Shown piece after piece: positions 1 to 7,099 of a stretch of DNA of 64,000 bases. Under the pieces are notes generated by a model. The model saw nothing but the letters and a program-made list of their open reading frames with translations, searched no databases and was not told where the DNA came from. Source of the DNA: Stenotrophomonas humi (GTDB taxonomy: Bacteria > Pseudomonadota > Gammaproteobacteria > Xanthomonadales > Xanthomonadaceae); assembly GCF_001431415.1 (NCBI RefSeq), contig NZ_LDJI01000027.1, positions 1-64,000 of the forward strand. The letters run 5' to 3'. The number at the start of each line of letters is the position of its first letter. Position 1 is the stretch's first letter. Both the position numbers and the translations under genes were made by a program.

Positions 1-23
1 CCGGGGCGCGGAGCGGGGGTTTG

Positions 24-113
24 GGTGAGGGGGAAGCTTTCAGCGCGTAGAGCAAGGAGCTCCCCTCATCCGCCCCTTAGGGGCACCTTCTCCCTCTTGA
101 GGGAGAAGGGAGT
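24..113 (+). repeat. Composite palindromic repeat, copy A (left arm decayed)
   Basis: GC-rich dispersed element. A perfect 11-bp stem at 86-96 and 99-109 with a 2-base loop is preceded by GGGTGAGGG (24-32) and CCCCTCATCCGCCCC (62-76). The same order of blocks recurs at 11987-12098 and, inverted, at 39449-39556. It lies just past the stop codon at 136 and may end transcription of the minus-strand operon. The 18 bases at 1-18 recur at 43792-43809. Confidence 0.75.
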
Positions 114-135
114 GCAAGCATTGCTACTCGTATCT

Positions 136-573
136 TCAGTAAAGCGCCCGCGGATTGGCCAACGCCTCGCTGTACTCCTTGAACTCCGGAATACGCTGCG
201 CCAGGTCCGCCGGGAACGGCTCGTGCCCTGCCGGAATCGTGATTGGCAAACTGCGCTCCTTCGCACCACTGGGCGGCGCACTGGCTGCCTCGGTCAAGGT
301 GTTCTGGCGCAGGATCTGTAGTTTGACGAAGCTGGTCTGCAGCAGCGCGCGCTGCTCATCGTTCAGTGGAATCTCGATGTCATCCACCCGCAACTGACCG
401 CTGGGCAGGATGTCGAGGTTCGGGTACGGCGCGCGGCGGATGGCGACGCGATCCGTTGCTACTTCGGTCTTGGGCTTGCTGCGCTCACTGCGATGGGCAG
501 CGTACTTCTCACGGTCGCACCCGGTAGCCAGCACGGCGAAAACGACCAGAACGAGCAGAAGCAGTTTTTTCAT
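136..573 (-). CDS. YggN/DUF2884-like lipoprotein, short paralogue
   Basis: Protein of 145 aa of unknown function. The N-terminus is a lipoprotein signal with lipobox ATGC (Cys about residue 19). The middle, ILPSGQLRVDDIEIPLNDEQRALL, split here as ILPSGQLRVDD and IPLNDEQRALL, matches the opening of the YggN/DUF2884 fold seen in the next two genes. The C-terminal RIPEFKEY copies the IPEFKPYA motif of its neighbours. The helical middle of the family is largely missing, so this looks like a shrunken paralogue. It is the last gene of the operon, 85 bases after 659-1243. Homology to the neighbours is visible by eye; periplasmic, membrane-anchored location is inferred from the lipobox. Confidence 0.75.
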   Translation of the reverse strand: MKKLLLLVLVVFAVLATGCDREKYAAHRSERSKPKTEVATDRVAIRRAPYPNLDILPSGQLRVDDIEIPLNDEQRALLQTSFVKLQILRQNTLTEAASAPPSGAKERSLPITIPAGHEPFPADLAQRIPEFKEYSEALANPRALY

Positions 574-658
574 GACGGTACAGACATCAACGGCGGAGGC
601 GGCATTCTACCGCCCCCGCCGTGGAGACCGTGGCCGGATCGGCTACGGCGTCAGGGCA

Positions 659-1243
659 TCAGCGTTGCGTGACTTGCCCGTCGCGACAATCATCGATATC
701 GCTCTGGTCCATCTTCGCGTACGGCTTGAACTCCGGAATCACCGCGGCCAACTGTTGCTGTGTGGCGAGCAGGGCCGGCAACTGGTCACAGATTTTTGAT
801 GCACTGGCTTCGATCTTGGCGGCCTCGGCATTGACACGTTCTTCGATCTTGTCGGTATTGCCGGAGAAAATGCCCTTCAGTGCTTCACTGGCAGCGCGCA
901 CGCCAAGGTTGGCGCCCTGTATGCCGACGTCGATGCCCGCCTCAGCCACGGCCAGCATCTGCTGACGGTACTGCAGCACCAACGCGCGCTGGCTGTCATT
1001 CAGGGTGACCGGTGTGTTGTTGATCAGCAGGTCGCCCTTGGGGGATATCTCCACCTTGGTGCCGTCACTGCTGGAAACACTGAGGTTGCCTTCGGCCAAC
1101 TGCTTGCGGGCATCGTCGGTGGCCTCGCGCACCTTCTGGCCGAGCGTGGTGTCCGTGCCGGCACCGTTGGTTTGCGGGCGTTCGCCACAGGCCATCAACG
1201 GCAGGCAGAGCAGGGCGGTCAGCAGGGGCGTACGCAGGTTCAT
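659..1243 (-). CDS. YggN/DUF2884-like lipoprotein
   Basis: Protein of 194 aa with a lipoprotein signal (lipobox LMAC, Cys about 19). After a charged linker it has the family core: VEISPKGDLLINN, then TLNDSQRALVLQYRQQ, then a long Ala/Glu-rich helical stretch and a C-terminal KICDQLPALLATQQ...IPEFKPYA segment with a Cys pair (ICDQL and DDCRD) that could form a disulfide. YggN of E. coli is a periplasmic protein of unknown function. It is 30 bases downstream of the paralogue at 1274-1930 and has the same layout, so the pair arose by tandem duplication. A role with the ABC transporter of the same operon is only inferred from position. Confidence 0.8.
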   Translation of the reverse strand: MNLRTPLLTALLCLPLMACGERPQTNGAGTDTTLGQKVREATDDARKQLAEGNLSVSSSDGTKVEISPKGDLLINNTPVTLNDSQRALVLQYRQQMLAVAEAGIDVGIQGANLGVRAASEALKGIFSGNTDKIEERVNAEAAKIEASASKICDQLPALLATQQQLAAVIPEFKPYAKMDQSDIDDCRDGQVTQR

Positions 1244-1273
1244 TGCAAAGACTCCTTCAGGTCGGATGTGGGC

Positions 1274-1930
1274 TCAGTGCTGCGCGATATCGCGGCGTAG
1301 TTCGCTGTCGCAGCTATCGATGTCGTCCTGGTCCATGTTGGCGTATGGCTGGAATTGCGGGACGCTCGCTGCCAGCGCCTGCTGCGATGCAAGCACCTCA
1401 GGCAGTTGCTGGCAGATCTGCGCCACCATCGGCTCGACGTGCTGCTTGACCAGTGTTTCGACGCGGCGTTCAAGGCTGCCGGTCATGCCGCCGACGATCA
1501 GACTGAACAACGAAACGTCGGTGGCCTGCAGCGCCGCCATGGCGGCCCGCTCACCGCCGTCGATACCGGCCTTGGCCACGCGCAGTACCTGACCGCGATA
1601 GTCCAGCAACAACCGTCGTTGCTGTGCAGTGGTCGAAACCGTCTTGCCGGCAATGACCAGATCCCCGACGGGGGTGATATGCGCGTCGGGCAGGTTGCTT
1701 TCCGATGGCTTGGCTTGCGAACGCTTGCCGATGTTGAAGCTGCTGCCCAGGGAGAGGTTTTCCGTATCCAGTTCGGCACGGGCGGTTTCCATTTCAGCAC
1801 GCACTTCTGCACGACTGCTGGCCATTTCGCGCTTGATTTCGGCGCTTACGCTTTCCGGCTCGGGTGCGGCCTGTGCAACCAGCGGCAGGCACAGCATCAG
1901 TGCGATGAGCGGTGTCTTGATCTTGTTCAT
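1274..1930 (-). CDS. YggN/DUF2884-like exported protein
   Basis: Protein of 218 aa. The start at 1930 gives a clean signal peptide ending LVAQA-AP; a longer reading frame to 2041 would overlap the upstream gene and hide the signal, so 1930 is preferred. There is no lipobox Cys, so this paralogue should be soluble in the periplasm, unlike the lipoproteins at 659-1243 and 136-573. The core ITPVGDLVIAGK, the QRRLLLDYRGQVLRVAKAG helix and the C-terminal ICQQLPEVLASQQ...VPQFQPYANMDQDD motif align residue for residue with the next gene. Function unknown. It is 37 bases downstream of the GSGD-repeat protein and in the same operon. Confidence 0.8.
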   Translation of the reverse strand: MNKIKTPLIALMLCLPLVAQAAPEPESVSAEIKREMASSRAEVRAEMETARAELDTENLSLGSSFNIGKRSQAKPSESNLPDAHITPVGDLVIAGKTVSTTAQQRRLLLDYRGQVLRVAKAGIDGGERAAMAALQATDVSLFSLIVGGMTGSLERRVETLVKQHVEPMVAQICQQLPEVLASQQALAASVPQFQPYANMDQDDIDSCDSELRRDIAQH

Positions 1931-1967
1931 GGGTAGCTTCCGTTGCAGATCAACAAGAAATGAAGAA

Positions 1968-2798
1968 TCAACGTTTTTTGGGCAGGCTGACCGCGCCGGT
2001 GATGCCGGAATGATTGACCGAGCCGCTGCCCACGCGCTCAACGGTAAGGCTGGCGGCGTTGCGGACAGTGAGGTCGCCCGAGCCCACTTCGCCCAGCGTC
2101 ACCGCGCCGCGTGCATCGCTGATGTCGACGTCGCCCGAACCGATGCTCGCCACGCTGACAGGGCCTTGCACACCGCTTAGTTCCACATCGCCGGAACCCA
2201 CCGTGCCGATGCGGGCATCGCCGCGCACGTCGCGGGCTTTGACATCGCCTGAGCCTACCGACAGCACGTAGAGCGAGCCGATGTTGTGGAACTCCACATC
2301 ACCCGAACCCACTGCTGCCGTGGCCAGTCCGCGGATGTCGCGGGCTACCACATCACCGGACCCCACGTCGGCGCTCATGGTGCGTGCGCCGGTCAGCGAG
2401 GCATCGCCGGAGCCTACTTTCAGCTGCACCAGGATGTCGTCCGGCAAGGTGCCGGACAGGTCCAGATAGGAGTAGGTGCTGCCGCCGAAACTGAAGTTCA
2501 GCCCCTGGTTCTCGCGTGCCAGCTTGACGATGAGCTTGTCACCCACCTTCTCCTGGGTCACCACCAGCTGCGTCAGCAGATCCTGCGTGGATGCACAGGC
2601 ACGGCCGGAAACCGCGGCCTTGGCGCCGGGCGAGGCCTGCAGACGCAGGTCATGGCTGTTCACCTCGAACACCACCGCCTTGGCGCCGGTCAGGTCCAGG
2701 TCCAACGCACGGGGCTGGCTGAATTTGCAATGCTCTTCAGCGGCGAACGCGCTGACGGGGAGCAGGGTCAAAGCGAGCAGAAGGGGTTTGATATTCAT
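1968..2798 (-). CDS. GSGD-repeat exported protein (head-GIN/DUF2807-like beta-helix)
   Basis: Protein of 276 aa with an N-terminal signal peptide (cleavage near SAFA-AE). From about residue 125 it carries at least seven repeats of about 19 residues, each opening with VGSGDV or a close variant (IGSGDV, VGSGDL, VGSGSV). Regular short repeats with a Gly-Ser-Gly-Asp turn are typical of the DUF2807/DUF4097 right-handed beta-helix proteins annotated as putative auto-transporter adhesin, head GIN domain. No membrane-anchoring domain is seen, so it is probably periplasmic or loosely surface-held. It sits between the ABC permease (27 bases upstream) and the YggN-like genes. Adhesion has not been shown and should not be assumed. 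Confidence 0.82.
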   Translation of the reverse strand: MNIKPLLLALTLLPVSAFAAEEHCKFSQPRALDLDLTGAKAVVFEVNSHDLRLQASPGAKAAVSGRACASTQDLLTQLVVTQEKVGDKLIVKLARENQGLNFSFGGSTYSYLDLSGTLPDDILVQLKVGSGDASLTGARTMSADVGSGDVVARDIRGLATAAVGSGDVEFHNIGSLYVLSVGSGDVKARDVRGDARIGTVGSGDVELSGVQGPVSVASIGSGDVDISDARGAVTLGEVGSGDLTVRNAASLTVERVGSGSVNHSGITGAVSLPKKR

Positions 2799-2825
2799 CT
2801 CGTGTCCTTGCGATTACGGGAGAAG

Positions 2826-3839
2826 TCAGATTTCGTCGCGGCGCTTGCGCAGCCAGATGGCGGCAGCGATGAACACTACGCCGACCACGGCGCCAATCCA
2901 CAACTGGGGATCGGCCAGCGAGGCGAACTGGTCGGCCGGGGTCAGCCCGCTCAGCACCGATTGCAGCGACTCATCCCGCGGACTGTCGGCCTTGTAGGCC
3001 ATCTCGATGCCCGGTACGAAGCCCAGCAGCAGGCGGCCCACCACATTCGCCCAGAACCAGCTGCTGTCGATGGCGGCAATCTTGGTGAACTGGAGTGAGC
3101 TGACGATGATGCCGGCGAACAGTGGCAGCATTACTGCCCACAGGAACGGTTTGGTCTTGGCCCAGGCCGAGCACATCAGCAGCCAACCGGCGGTAGGCAG
3201 TGCCCACAAGGCATAGACCGGAATCCAGCACACCAGGCCGGCGACGATGGTCAGCGGGCTGGCCGGGCCCCAGATCAACTGCATCGGGTTGCCGCCGTGG
3301 GCCAGCAATACCAGGCTGATGATCACCGCGAAGGTGAACATCGCCACGATGCCGATCACGACCGCGAACAACGGCGCCACGATCAGGGCACTGACCACCT
3401 TGGACAGCACGGTCTGCGCGTCGGACACCGGCATCGACTTCCAGAACAGCACGCTGCGATCGCGACGGTCGTCATACAGCGCGCCGAGGCAATAGAAGAA
3501 GGCCACGAAGCCCAGTACCAGGAACGGCCATGCCGCGCTCACCACCAGGGTGAAATCCATGCCGTTGGCCCACTGCACCATGTCGTGGGGTGACATCTGT
3601 GCGGTCAACATCTTTACGTCCAGACCGTTGACGTTGACGCCATTGACGTGGAGATCGCCGCTGGCAGCGGCACGGCGCACCGCGAACAGGCCTGCCACGA
3701 TGGCCAGCAGAGCCAGCGTCAACGAGATGGCGCTGGCAATCAGTGGCGCCCAGAAAAAGCCGCCCTTGTTTTCCCAGTACTCGCGCTTGAGCAGCCATTT
3801 GAACTTGTTGAGGGGGGAGATGGGGTGGGCGGCGTTCAT
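2826..3839 (-). CDS. ABC transporter permease (ABC-2 type)
   Basis: Integral membrane protein of 337 aa with about six to seven hydrophobic segments: one near residues 30-55, a long extracytoplasmic loop at about 57-95, then segments near 100-120, 150-180, 195-215, 220-245 and 310-330. The FFYCLGALYDDRRDRSVLFW stretch, a cytoplasmic DRRD loop followed by a conserved aromatic, is typical of ABC-2 permeases in YtrA-regulated operons. It pairs with the ATPase encoded just upstream; the start codon overlaps the ATPase stop by 4 bases. The substrate is unknown. Relatives export peptides or act in envelope-stress responses, but nothing here fixes the substrate. Confidence 0.85.
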   Translation of the reverse strand: MNAAHPISPLNKFKWLLKREYWENKGGFFWAPLIASAISLTLALLAIVAGLFAVRRAAASGDLHVNGVNVNGLDVKMLTAQMSPHDMVQWANGMDFTLVVSAAWPFLVLGFVAFFYCLGALYDDRRDRSVLFWKSMPVSDAQTVLSKVVSALIVAPLFAVVIGIVAMFTFAVIISLVLLAHGGNPMQLIWGPASPLTIVAGLVCWIPVYALWALPTAGWLLMCSAWAKTKPFLWAVMLPLFAGIIVSSLQFTKIAAIDSSWFWANVVGRLLLGFVPGIEMAYKADSPRDESLQSVLSGLTPADQFASLADPQLWIGAVVGVVFIAAAIWLRKRRDEI

Positions 3840-4708
3840 GCGTAGGTTCCCTTCATGATGGCCACGAACATGTCGGCCAGGCCGGGGTTGCGGGTTTCGC
3901 CCAGGGCGGCAAGGCGGTTGCGTTCGACGCCGTCATACAGCAGCACGGTTTTTCCGAACGGCAGGCTGCGCTCGTCAATGGGCTTCAATGCGCGCGCTGC
4001 CTCCAGCGTTTCGGCCGAGGCCAGTACTTCGGTAAAACGCTCGGACATGGTTTCCATGTCGGCCGAAAGCACGATCTTGCCATCGCGGATGAACAGCACG
4101 TCGGTGAGGATGTGCTCGATCTCTTCCACCTGGTGGGTGGTGACGATGATGGTCTTCTGCTCGTCGAAGTAGTCTTCCAGCAGGCGCTGGTAGAACTCCT
4201 TGCGGTAGAGGATGTCCAGGCCCAGGGTGGGCTCGTCCAGCACCAGCACCTTGGCGTCGATGGCCATCACCAGCGCCAGATGCAGCTGCACCACCATGCC
4301 CTTGGACATTTCACGCACACGCTGCTTGGGGTGCAGCTTGGTGTTGGCCAGGAAGCGCTCGCAGCGGGCGCGGTCGAAGCGCGGATGCACGCCGGCTACG
4401 AAGTCGATGGCTTCCTTCACCCGGATCCAGCGCGGCAACACCGCCACGTCGGCGATGAAGCACACGTCATTCATCAGGGCGTTGCGCTGGCTGCGCGGGT
4501 CCATCCCCAGCACCTGCAGGTCGCCCTCAAAGGCGGTCAGGCCAAGCAGGGCCTTGAGCGCCGTGGTCTTGCCGGCGCCGTTGGGGCCGATCAAGCCGAC
4601 AATGCGGCCTGGCTCGATGGTGAAGTTGGTGTTGTCCAGCGCTGGTTTCTGCCGGTAGACCTTGCGCAGGCCCTTGGCGGAAATAACGGCTTCGACGGCG
4701 GCATTCAT
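3836..4708 (-). CDS. ABC transporter ATP-binding protein
   Basis: Cytoplasmic ATPase of 290 aa. Walker A GPNGAGKTT is near residue 40, the signature is the divergent MSKGM near residue 137 in place of LSGGQ, Walker B is VLVLDEPTLGLD near 158, and the H-loop is TTHQVEE. The C-terminal 80 residues form the extra domain common in YtrB-type ATPases. The start at 4708 was chosen because it gives the ATGA overlap with gntR and a normal N-terminus; a longer frame to 4783 would run back into gntR. It is made together with the permease downstream. The altered signature motif is shared by many GntR-linked ABC systems and does not imply inactivity. Confidence 0.88.
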   Translation of the reverse strand: MNAAVEAVISAKGLRKVYRQKPALDNTNFTIEPGRIVGLIGPNGAGKTTALKALLGLTAFEGDLQVLGMDPRSQRNALMNDVCFIADVAVLPRWIRVKEAIDFVAGVHPRFDRARCERFLANTKLHPKQRVREMSKGMVVQLHLALVMAIDAKVLVLDEPTLGLDILYRKEFYQRLLEDYFDEQKTIIVTTHQVEEIEHILTDVLFIRDGKIVLSADMETMSERFTEVLASAETLEAARALKPIDERSLPFGKTVLLYDGVERNRLAALGETRNPGLADMFVAIMKGTYA

Positions 4709-5067
4709 AGCGTGGTCCCCGGTGGCAGCAGATCTTTCATGGTCAAACCCAGACGCTGGATACGCTCCAGCACACCGGGCCACTCATCATTGAGAAAACG
4801 TTCGCGCTCGTTGCCGCGCAGTTTCAACGCAGCCTCCTCGGTCATGAACATGCCAAGGCCACGGCGCTTCTCGACCAGATTCTCGTCGGCCAGCTCTTGA
4901 TAGGCACGCGAGACGGTGATCGGGTTGAGTTGATATTCGGCGGCAACCTGCCGGACCGAGGGCAGGGCATCGCCCGGCTTGAGAATGCCGTCCAGCATCA
5001 TCGCAATCACGCGATCCTTCAGCTGGCGGTAGATGGGAGCGCCATCGCTCCACTGGATATCGCTCAT
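4705..5067 (-). CDS. GntR-family regulator, YtrA subfamily
   Basis: Small repressor of 120 aa: an N-terminal winged helix-turn-helix (residues about 10-75; PIYRQLKDRV, LPSVRQVAAEYQLNPITVSRAY) followed by only about 45 residues, the short helical dimerisation tail that defines the YtrA subfamily (no large ligand domain). Members sit beside ABC transporter genes and repress their own operon. Here it is second gene, 3 bases after the small lipoprotein and overlapping the ATPase by 4 bases. The probable operator is the palindrome at 5341-5364, over the operon's -10 box. The inducing signal is unknown. Confidence 0.92.
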   Translation of the reverse strand: MSDIQWSDGAPIYRQLKDRVIAMMLDGILKPGDALPSVRQVAAEYQLNPITVSRAYQELADENLVEKRRGLGMFMTEEAALKLRGNERERFLNDEWPGVLERIQRLGLTMKDLLPPGTTL

Positions 5068-5070
5068 TGG

Positions 5071-5316
5071 TCAGCTCCGCGGGTTCAGCGACTGTGCGAA
5101 CGAGAAGTACGGCATGGACAGACTTGTCCGCATCCGTCGTGCCGGTCGTTTCACATTGGGTTGGGCGGTAGCATCCTGCTCAGTACCAGCCACCTCGGCG
5201 GCATAATTCCGCTCACTGGCAGCACCGACTTGCGGTGATGCCGCGCAACCGAGCAGAAGCAGGGTGCCGGAGGCGACCATTGCCTGGAGAACGTGCTTGC
5301 CATGCTGTGTGCTCAT
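5071..5316 (-). CDS. Small lipoprotein, first gene of the GntR/ABC operon
   Basis: Protein of 81 aa of unknown function. The start at 5316 is preceded by a GGGAG ribosome-binding site and gives a lipoprotein signal with lipobox LLLGC (Cys about residue 24); a frame extending to 5571 lacks support and crosses the promoter. After the Cys the chain is short, polar and basic (KRPARRMR), with no domain I recognise. It is the first gene after the operator-promoter at 5341-5381, 3 bases before gntR. Being first in the operon suggests a part in the response the regulator controls, but there is no direct evidence. Confidence 0.7.
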   Translation of the reverse strand: MSTQHGKHVLQAMVASGTLLLLGCAASPQVGAASERNYAAEVAGTEQDATAQPNVKRPARRMRTSLSMPYFSFAQSLNPRS

Positions 5317-5340
5317 CTCGGCTCCCTGCGTGGGGTGGCT

Positions 5341-5364
5341 GGTGTTGTATGCAACTATAACACC
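5341..5364 (-). promoter_or_regulatory. GGTG-N16-CACC palindrome, probable GntR (YtrA) operator
   Basis: Inverted repeat GGTGTT...AACACC. The outer four bases of each arm are separated by exactly 16 bases. It covers the -10 box (TATAGT, 5359-5354) of the promoter that reads into the lipoprotein-gntR-ABC operon, starting 24 bases before the first start codon. Position, symmetry and the adjacent gntR make autorepression the natural reading. A GGTG-N16-CACC site is what I recall for Xanthomonas YtrA-type regulators; this should be checked. Confidence 0.75.
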
Positions 5365-5381
5365 GACACGCCCACATGCAA
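5354..5381 (-). promoter_or_regulatory. Sigma-70-type promoter of the lipoprotein-gntR-ABC operon
   Basis: On the minus strand TTGCAT (5381-5376) and TATAGT (5359-5354) are separated by 16 bases. Transcription would start near 5347. The -10 box lies within the palindrome at 5341-5364, so a bound repressor would block it. Confidence 0.65.
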
Positions 5382-5446
5382 CTCCCAAGTTACCCAACTG
5401 ATGGCCTATGCCCTGTTCAAGCGGAAAGCCTGTCTGGAGAATTGAA

Positions 5447-6013
5447 ATGAATGTTCGCAAGATATTGATTGGAATGGTGTTTGTGGCGGGCGCCGGGCTG
5501 GCTGCGGGCGCCATCGCAGGCCCGCTGCTGGACCGGGAGTTCCGCCCGCTGGCCGGTGCTGGTGATGTCAACCTGAATCAAACCTACGGTGGCAAGGTGC
5601 TGTTGATCGTCAACACCGCCTCCAAATGCGGATTCACACCGCAATACGAAGGCTTGGAAACGCTGAACCAGGAATTGGGCGGGCGCGGTTTCGCGGTGCT
5701 GGGCTTTCCCTCCAACGACTTCAAGGGACAGGAGCCGGGCAGCGAGGCGCAGATTCAGGAGTTCTGCACGCTGACCTACGGGGTCAAGTTCCCGATGTTC
5801 CAGAAGGTGCATGTGATCGGCCCGGAGACCACGCCGCTGTATCGCGATCTGACCAGCGCCACCGGCGTTGCACCGGCATGGAATTTCCACAAGTACCTGA
5901 TCTCTCGCGATGGCCGGGTGGTGGCGCAGTTCCCCAGCAGGGTGCGTCCGGATGACCCGGCGCTGCGCGCAGCGATCGAACGCGAGTTGGCCACACCTGC
6001 TCCCGGGCGCTGA
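5447..6013 (+). CDS. Glutathione peroxidase family protein, exported
   Basis: Thiol peroxidase of 188 aa, reducing hydroperoxides. An N-terminal signal peptide or anchor (residues 1-25) places it in the periplasm, which is unusual against the common cytoplasmic BtuE/GpxA type. The catalytic set is present: Cys61 in NTASKCGFT, Gln95 in FPSNDFKGQEPG and the Trp-Asn pair in APAWNFHKY. A second Cys in IQEFC (about 109) may be the resolving Cys, so the reductant is probably thioredoxin-like rather than glutathione. The start at 5447 has GGAG at 5435-5438; an upstream in-frame ATG at 5408 has no site. It is divergent from the GntR operon and 84 bases before the FKBP gene. Confidence 0.88.
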   Translation: MNVRKILIGMVFVAGAGLAAGAIAGPLLDREFRPLAGAGDVNLNQTYGGKVLLIVNTASKCGFTPQYEGLETLNQELGGRGFAVLGFPSNDFKGQEPGSEAQIQEFCTLTYGVKFPMFQKVHVIGPETTPLYRDLTSATGVAPAWNFHKYLISRDGRVVAQFPSRVRPDDPALRAAIERELATPAPGR

Positions 6014-6097
6014 TCGCCTCGACATATGCGGCTCGCGTGCGACAATGTCGCCCCTCGCGCCGACGGCGGCGTCTGTTCACTTCCAGGAATGCAGCGA

Positions 6098-7078
6098 ATG
6101 AAGATGGGAACGCGCGGCGCAGCAGCGTCGCTTCTGATTCTGGCGATGGCGGCCCCAGGGGTCGTGTTTTCGCAACAACCTGCCGCGCCGGCAGCAAGCA
6201 AGGAGAAGTCTGTTTTGACCTCGGATCGTGAAAAGATTGGTTACGCCATTGGTGTTGATGTCGCCAGTTCGTTTGAGCCCATTGCTTCTGAAGTGGATGT
6301 GGCCGAAATGCGCCGCGCCGTTGAGAACGCTTTTGCCGGCGGCCAGCCGCTGATGTCGCAGGAAGAAGCGCAGCAGACCGACCAGGCGCTGCGCACCGTG
6401 ATGATGGCCCGCTCGGGCCAGCAGGTGCCGGGCATGGCGCCGGGCAGCCAGCCGCCTGCGGTTGACCGCAAGAAAGTCGGCCTGATGCTGGGCAGCTATG
6501 CCGTGGGCCCGTCGCTGGCTCCGATCCAGAAGGAAATCGACCTGAATTCGGTGTTCCAGGCCATCACCACCGTGTTCGCCAAGGGCACGCCGCTGATGAA
6601 CCGCGAGCAGTCGCAGGCCGTGCTGCAGGCATTCAGTGCCACCAAGCAGGCCGAGTCGCAGGCCCAGCAGGGCCAGGCAGCGCAGGCAAACCGCGAGCAG
6701 GGCAATGCGTTCCTGGCCAAGAACAAGACCGTGCCGGGCGTGGTGACCACCGCATCGGGCCTGCAGTACCAGGTGCTGCGTGCCGGCGCCGGTGAGCGCC
6801 CGACCGCCACCAGCCGCGTTCGTGTGAACTACGAAGGCAAGTTGCTGGACGGCACCGTGTTCGACAGCAGCTACCAGCGTGGCGAGCCGATCGATTTCGG
6901 TCTGAACCAGGTGATCAAGGGCTGGACCGAAGGCGTGAGCCTGATGCCGGTTGGCGCCAAGTACCGCTTCTGGATCCCGGGCGAACTGGCCTATGGCGAT
7001 TCCGGCACCCCCGGTGGTCCGATCGGCCCGAACGCCACGCTCACCTTTGATGTTGAGCTGTTGGGCGTCCTGCCGTAA
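6098..7078 (+). CDS. FKBP-type peptidyl-prolyl isomerase with doubled N-terminal domain
   Basis: Exported prolyl isomerase of 326 aa of the Mip/FklB type. A signal peptide ends near VVFS-QQ. Two related N-terminal dimerisation units follow: one opening [20 protein letters not shown] (about 38-57), one opening [20 protein letters not shown] (about 125-145); each continues with a matching AF/VFAGG/KGTPLMxxEQ tail. The catalytic FKBP domain fills the last 115 residues ([39 protein letters not shown]). Most Mip-like proteins have one such N-terminal unit. The start at 6098 is nine bases after AGGA; ATGs at 6089 and 6104 are also in frame. It folds periplasmic proteins. 21 bases separate it from ugd. 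Confidence 0.87.
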   Translation: MKMGTRGAAASLLILAMAAPGVVFSQQPAAPAASKEKSVLTSDREKIGYAIGVDVASSFEPIASEVDVAEMRRAVENAFAGGQPLMSQEEAQQTDQALRTVMMARSGQQVPGMAPGSQPPAVDRKKVGLMLGSYAVGPSLAPIQKEIDLNSVFQAITTVFAKGTPLMNREQSQAVLQAFSATKQAESQAQQGQAAQANREQGNAFLAKNKTVPGVVTTASGLQYQVLRAGAGERPTATSRVRVNYEGKLLDGTVFDSSYQRGEPIDFGLNQVIKGWTEGVSLMPVGAKYRFWIPGELAYGDSGTPGGPIGPNATLTFDVELLGVLP

Positions 7079-7099
7079 CACCACGGAGTAATCGCAGTC

